NCBI GenBank assembly: GCA_016202485.1
Contig: JACQOP010000053.1
Coordinates: 1 to 32,826, forward strand
Source: Chloroflexota bacterium
Lineage (GTDB): Bacteria; Chloroflexota; Dehalococcoidia; Lucifugimonadales; JACPCL1
Length of the DNA stretch: 32,826 bases
Reading direction: 5' to 3'
A program made the translations under genes and the position numbers. This document shows, piece by piece, positions 29,945-32,826 of the stretch; within the stretch, counting starts at the first letter, position 1; each line of letters starts with the position of its first letter. The notes under the pieces were generated by a model. That model did no database searches. It saw only the letters and a list, made by a program, of their open reading frames with translations, and was not told where the DNA came from.

Positions 29945-30217
29945 GGAGGAGGTGAGCGGTACGACGGGGCGCTGGCGACAGGGCGAGGGGCACAGTGCAC
30001 AGGCTGTCATGGTTAAGCCTTGGGGAGGGTACAGAGGTCTTTCCGGGCAGGGGGACCAGGTTCCTCGCTCGGCTATGGCGGGAGAAGGCAGAGGTCGGTT
30101 GACCGCCGCGCTCGGAAGGACAGGGGGCGGCGTGCATGTTTGCAGCAATAGCCTGTGGTATGGGGCCTATCATGCTACAATCAACATAATGGCGGTTGGA
30201 TATGCGAGGGATGTGTT

Positions 30218-31633
30218 ATGGCGTTGAGAGGTATATCAGCCCTGGTGTGGGCGGCCAGGAAGGGGGTGCTGGCCAGGCTGTTGCTCTTTTTGGGGCTGGT
30301 GAGCCTCCTGCTGCCCAATGGGACAGCCCACGGGCAGGATGGGGCTGTGTACCTGGTACGTATTGAAGGGGAGATAGAGCGGGGCCTGGCAGCATATGTG
30401 AAGCGAGTGGTGGCCACGGCCAACAAGGAGAACAGCATGGCGATTGTGTTCCGTGTGAATACACCTGGTGGAGAGCTGGGTGCGGCGCTGGACATCAAGG
30501 ACTACATCCTGAACAGCCGTGTGCCGACGATTGCGCTGGTAGACAGGCAGGCGTTTTCCGCCGGGGCGCTCATCACTATTGCCGCGGAAGAAATCTATTT
30601 TGTGGCGGGGGGAGTGGTGGGTGCTGCTACACCGATAACCGGGACAGGGGAGAAGGCAAGCGAGAAGGTGGTGTCTGCGGTACGGAAGGATTTCGCCGCC
30701 ACCGCCGAGGCCAGGGGGAGGGACCCCCGCATTGCGGAGGCCATGGTGGACGAGGACGTGGCCATAGCGGACCTGGTGGAAGCCGGGAAACTGCTGACCC
30801 TGACGGCTGAAGAAGCAGTGAGGTGGGGCTATGGCATCGGCTTTGCAGACAGCTTGCAGCACCTCCTTGAAATAAAGGGGCTGGAAAGGGCTGAGCTGAT
30901 AGATACAAGCCCCGGCCTGGCCGAACGGTTGGTACGGTTCCTTACGAATCCCATAGTGTCGTCGCTGCTCATCACCCTTGGATTTCTGGGGCTGCTGTTT
31001 GAACTTCAGACGGCGGGCTGGGGGGTGGGAGGGACGATTGGACTGATTGCCCTGGGGATTTTCTTCTGGGGGCACTTTCTGGCGGGGCTGGCCGGATGGG
31101 AAGGGGTGGCGCTGGTTGCGCTGGGCATTGCATTGCTTGTGGTGGAGATGGTGTTCCTTCCGGGATTCGGGATAGCAGGGGCGCTAGGTATTGCGGCGTT
31201 CCTAGCCGGGCTGTATGTTTCCCTGGTGGGGGATTTCTCTTCGGGGGACGAGTTGCTGCGGGCAGGCTATATTCTGGCGGCGTCCTTTGTGCTGATGGTG
31301 CTGGGGGCGTGGGCGTCCCTCACGTATTTGCCGAGGACGCGCTCCTTTGGGGGTCTGGTGCTGGTGGCTTCCGTGCAGCCGAGGTTGGCTGGCTCCAGGC
31401 TGGCCGCCGCGGCAGAGGGGGAAGAGACAACCCAAGACCTCACTGGTAAGATAGGGCAGGCCTTGACGCACCTCCGTCCCTCCGGGGCGGCAATGATAGA
31501 GGGGAAGCGGGTGGATGTGGTGACGGAGGGAGAGTACATTCTGGCCGGCACCAGCATTGAAGTGGTCCAGGATGAGGGGTATCGCCGGGTGGTGAAGGCG
31601 CATACGCAGAATACGCCGGGCGAGCTGATCTAG
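30218..31633 (+). CDS. nfeD: NfeD-family membrane protease (long form)
   Basis: This 471-aa protein has a signal-like helix (about 17-36), a ClpP-like serine protease domain (about 42-235), four or five membrane helices (about 247-375) and a C-terminal OB-fold NfeD domain (about 405-465). The protease keeps NTPGGELG and [11 protein letters not shown], with Ser114 as the likely nucleophile; a downstream Lys would form the dyad. Long NfeD proteins are paired with stomatin or flotillin partners and act in membrane quality control. ATG 30218 follows GAGGG, and a TACAAT at 30176-30181 may be the -10. It is followed after 52 bp by floA, the classical partner. Confidence 0.9.
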   Translation: MALRGISALVWAARKGVLARLLLFLGLVSLLLPNGTAHGQDGAVYLVRIEGEIERGLAAYVKRVVATANKENSMAIVFRVNTPGGELGAALDIKDYILNSRVPTIALVDRQAFSAGALITIAAEEIYFVAGGVVGAATPITGTGEKASEKVVSAVRKDFAATAEARGRDPRIAEAMVDEDVAIADLVEAGKLLTLTAEEAVRWGYGIGFADSLQHLLEIKGLERAELIDTSPGLAERLVRFLTNPIVSSLLITLGFLGLLFELQTAGWGVGGTIGLIALGIFFWGHFLAGLAGWEGVALVALGIALLVVEMVFLPGFGIAGALGIAAFLAGLYVSLVGDFSSGDELLRAGYILAASFVLMVLGAWASLTYLPRTRSFGGLVLVASVQPRLAGSRLAAAAEGEETTQDLTGKIGQALTHLRPSGAAMIEGKRVDVVTEGEYILAGTSIEVVQDEGYRRVVKAHTQNTPGELI

Positions 31634-31685
31634 TCCCTGCCGGCAAGTACGCTGCCGACGCCAGCGTTTGACGGAAAGGAGCGCA

Positions 31686-32687
31686 ATGGAACCGGTAGCA
31701 ATCATTGCCATTATTGTGGTAGTTCTCACCATCGCATTGCTGTGGGTATTCTTCTACATTGTGCCTGTGGGGTTGTGGATCACCGCGTTATTCTCCGGGG
31801 TCCACGTATCCATCGGGACACTGATAGGGATGCGCCTGCGGAAGGTGAGCCCGCCGGAAATAGTGCGTCCGCTGATCAGTGCGACGAAGGCAGGGTTGGA
31901 GTTGGATGTGAGCCAGATGGAGGCGCACGTACTGGCAGGGGGCAACGTATCTCGCGTAGTTACGGCCCTGATCTCCGCAGACCGGGCCAACATAGCCTTG
32001 CCCTGGCGGCAGGCGGCGGCCATAGACCTGGCGGGGCGGAATGTGCTTGACGCGGTGCAGGTGAGCGTGAACCCGCGGGTGATAGAGACGCCCCGGGTGT
32101 CTGCGGTGGCAAAGGACGGCATTCAGCTGGTGGCCATAGCCAAGGTGACGGTGCGGGCCAACATTGCGCGGCTGGTTGGCGGTGCTGGAGAGGAGACCAT
32201 CCTGGCCAGGGTTGGCGAGGGCACGGTCTCTGCCATTGGCTCTGCAACGAACCACAAGCAGGTGCTGGAGAACCCTGATCAGATATCCAAACTGGTGCTG
32301 TCCCGAGGACTGGACGCCGGAACTGCATTTGAGATTCTATCCATTGACATTGCAGACGTGGACGTAGGACGGAACATTGGGGCGGAGCTGCAGAGCGACC
32401 AGGCAGAAGCGGACAAGCGGATTGCCCAGGCGAAGGCGGAGGAACGGCGGGCTATGGCAGTGGCAGAGGAGCAGGAGATGCGGGCGCGGACGCAGGAGAT
32501 GCGGGCGAAGGTGGTGGAAGCGGAGGCCCAGATCCCGCTGGCGATGGCGGAGGCCTTTCGGAGTGGGAACATGGGGATTATGGACTATTACCGGATGCGC
32601 AACGTGCAAGCAGACACGCAAATGCGAGAGTCTTTCTCCCAAGGCGATGAGCCGCGGCAGGAAACGGGGCAGCCACCGGCAAGCTAA
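31686..32687 (+). CDS. floA: Flotillin-like protein FloA
   Basis: This 333-aa protein has one N-terminal membrane segment (about 4-40) and the FloA core: [60 protein letters not shown] and [19 protein letters not shown]. An Ala/Glu-rich coiled-coil region (about 235-290) and a short polar tail follow. It matches Bacillus FloA (YqfA) closely in layout. It scaffolds functional membrane microdomains in the cytoplasmic membrane. ATG 31686 follows AAAGGAG by four bases. It probably lies in one operon with nfeD. The remaining ~140 bp of the window hold nothing I recognise. Confidence 0.95.
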   Translation: MEPVAIIAIIVVVLTIALLWVFFYIVPVGLWITALFSGVHVSIGTLIGMRLRKVSPPEIVRPLISATKAGLELDVSQMEAHVLAGGNVSRVVTALISADRANIALPWRQAAAIDLAGRNVLDAVQVSVNPRVIETPRVSAVAKDGIQLVAIAKVTVRANIARLVGGAGEETILARVGEGTVSAIGSATNHKQVLENPDQISKLVLSRGLDAGTAFEILSIDIADVDVGRNIGAELQSDQAEADKRIAQAKAEERRAMAVAEEQEMRARTQEMRAKVVEAEAQIPLAMAEAFRSGNMGIMDYYRMRNVQADTQMRESFSQGDEPRQETGQPPAS

Positions 32688-32826
32688 GTGGACAGACCTT
32701 TTCATTGGTGTGCAGGCATGTGGGAACCGGGGAGTGCACCCTCACCCTACCCTCTCCCATCAAGGGGGCTTTGCCCGACAATTCGGGAGTTTGCCGCTTC
32801 TCACCTGACAACGGTCGGTTTTTCCC

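Noticed and set aside
32688-32826. CACCCTCACCCTACCCTCTCCC-type sequence at the window end
   Set aside because: It resembles low-complexity dispersed sequence, but only one instance is here, so it cannot be called a repeat from this window.

Overview
The window looks like a GC-rich Chloroflexota chromosome segment, most likely class Dehalococcoidia. That placement is an inference from gene content: an F420:NADP oxidoreductase and an F420-type luciferase-like oxidoreductase, an LprG-like lipoprotein next to an MFS exporter, proline/threonine-linker lipoproteins, a DUF1015 protein, and a GreA with an unusual N-terminal domain. A tRNA-Sec gene shows that the organism probably makes selenoproteins, but I found none here. 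Most start codons were reassigned downstream of the longest ORF, using ribosome binding sites or lipoprotein signal peptides.

Region 1 (1-9504, all minus strand) is the most distinctive part. It holds secreted, lipid-anchored proteins: two type-1-copper-like cupredoxins, a monoheme cytochrome c, a histidine-rich beta-propeller and an esterase-like protein, plus a polytopic membrane protein cut by the window edge. A signalling operon lies upstream: a receiver/UspA fusion, a double-GAF histidine kinase and a NarL-type response regulator, with an atypical receiver protein alongside. Three promoters (ahead of the cytochrome, the propeller and the signalling operon) each carry three direct CCTGAA(C/T/A)A repeats with identical 21- and 11-bp spacing. 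Two of them sit in a duplicated ~130-bp leader; the third has unrelated flanking DNA. This looks like an undescribed regulon joining the signalling operon to an extracytoplasmic redox module.

Region 2 (9588-16694) holds a YhhQ-type queuosine-precursor transporter with the F420:NADP oxidoreductase, a divergent DUF1015 gene, tRNA-Sec, an unrecognised 253-aa protein and a DUF58/DUF4129 membrane pair. Region 3 (16711-18977) is a four-gene operon of hot-dog dehydratases: two FAS1-like paralogues, one MaoC-like protein and one small unknown protein, with a good sigma-70-type promoter about 200 bp upstream.

Region 4 (19288-26479) holds an M1 aminopeptidase, a GreA-type factor with an N-terminal SAM-like domain, tRNA-Thr(CGU), a 59-aa SEC-C protein, a luciferase-like oxidoreductase, a DUF4160-DUF2442 fusion and chorismate synthase. 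Region 5 (26480-32826, plus strand) starts with an intergenic run of stem-loops, followed by a metallo-beta-lactamase-fold protein with an altered metal motif, the LprG-like lipoprotein/MFS pair, and an NfeD-FloA pair. No CRISPR array, rRNA, insertion sequence or attachment site was seen.
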